A stretch of DNA of 64,000 nucleotides from Bufo bufo (lineage: Eukaryota > Chordata > Amphibia > Anura > Bufonidae), in NCBI RefSeq assembly GCF_905171765.1, contig NC_053393.1, positions 192,165,921 to 192,229,920 of the forward strand. Direction: 5' to 3'. Position 1 is the first letter of the stretch. Each line of letters begins with the position of its first letter. Of this stretch, positions 63,478-64,000 are shown one piece after another. The position numbers and the translations under genes were made by a program. The notes under the pieces were generated by a model. It saw only the letters and a program-made list of their open reading frames with translations, did no database searches and was not told where the DNA came from.

Positions 63478-64000
63478 TTTTCTTCTTAATAATATCTACT
63501 GTATCAGGTCATGGATATATGAAAACAAAAAAGAGAAGAAATTGGTCAGCAACATTATATTTTACATAAAGTTACATATATAGATATAATTGTCATGATG
63601 ATACTATGAGCACTGAGCTAAAGTTAACTGCTGCTTTACTGAATAAAAATATAGCAAACATGTAATTGTAATATAATATTATTATAAACAGAAATAAAAG
63701 AATGTAATGTTACAGCAACCAGTTCAAGGATAGAATAGTCCATCGTATGCCAAGTCCATAAACCAATGCAATCATATAAGCGACAGTAGAGTAAATATAC
63801 ACTGCATTACGAGAAGGAGAACAATCAGCATAAACATTGTTTAGGGAAGCTTTTCGTCCTCTTACTTGAAATGTTGGGATGGATTTCATTTTTAAAAAAA
63901 AGAAAGAAAGAAAAGATTCCATGGACCACAAAGTGATAAACCAAATGATAGAAATTTATATTGTGACTTACTAACAATAATGGACCACTTCACCTACGGT
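63478..64000. other. AT-rich non-coding DNA
   Basis: Flank of the Tc1 copy, with an A/G-rich aagaaagaaagaaaag tract near 63895-63915. No gene recognised. Confidence 0.5.

Overview
The window looks like intergenic DNA from a repeat-rich vertebrate, most likely an anuran amphibian. That assignment is an inference from the mix of elements: several Tc1-like DNA transposon families, hAT elements with TAG...CTA ends, a GIY-YIG Penelope-like retroelement, Ty3/gypsy chromoviruses, and many palindromic MITEs. I see no intact host protein gene, no tRNA gene and no CRISPR array. Every long open frame belongs to a transposable element, and the host sequences present are captured or decayed fragments.

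Layout. 1-2.25 kb: palindromic G/C-rich repeats, a chain of inverted repeats and a coding-like minisatellite. 2.5-9.3 kb: a decayed DNMT3-like C-terminal fragment, split by a 4.5-kb non-autonomous hAT element with an 8-bp target duplication. That element carries U2-snRNA-like tandem units and a ~19-unit array. The fragment is followed by the end of a second hAT family. 9.5-11.6 kb: LTR fragments. 11.6-15.8 kb: a decayed Tc1 and an intact-ORF DD34E Tc1. 17.0-24.4 kb: hAT copy 1, with two Tc1 elements (DD35E and DD37E) and a MITE inserted in it and with 18S-rRNA-like segments. 25-30.8 kb: nested gypsy debris and a TTAA-flanked element full of hairpins. 30.8-38.7 kb: two Penelope-like elements, head to head. 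38.8-50.4 kb: mostly unremarkable DNA, with two hAT elements and one hAT MITE that have exact 8-bp target duplications. 50.45-59.7 kb: hAT copy 2, again with 18S-like segments, its transposase gene split by a gypsy chromovirus. 61.9-63.5 kb: a second, nearly identical DD37E Tc1.

The most unusual signal is that hAT elements have repeatedly taken up and amplified host RNA-gene sequence. Two copies of one family carry 18S rRNA segments fused to the transposase 3' end, and another family carries a U2 snRNA-like array. A DNMT3-like fragment lies beside a third hAT end. Several insertions can be verified inside the window, because a neighbouring repeat unit or the second hAT copy shows the empty site.
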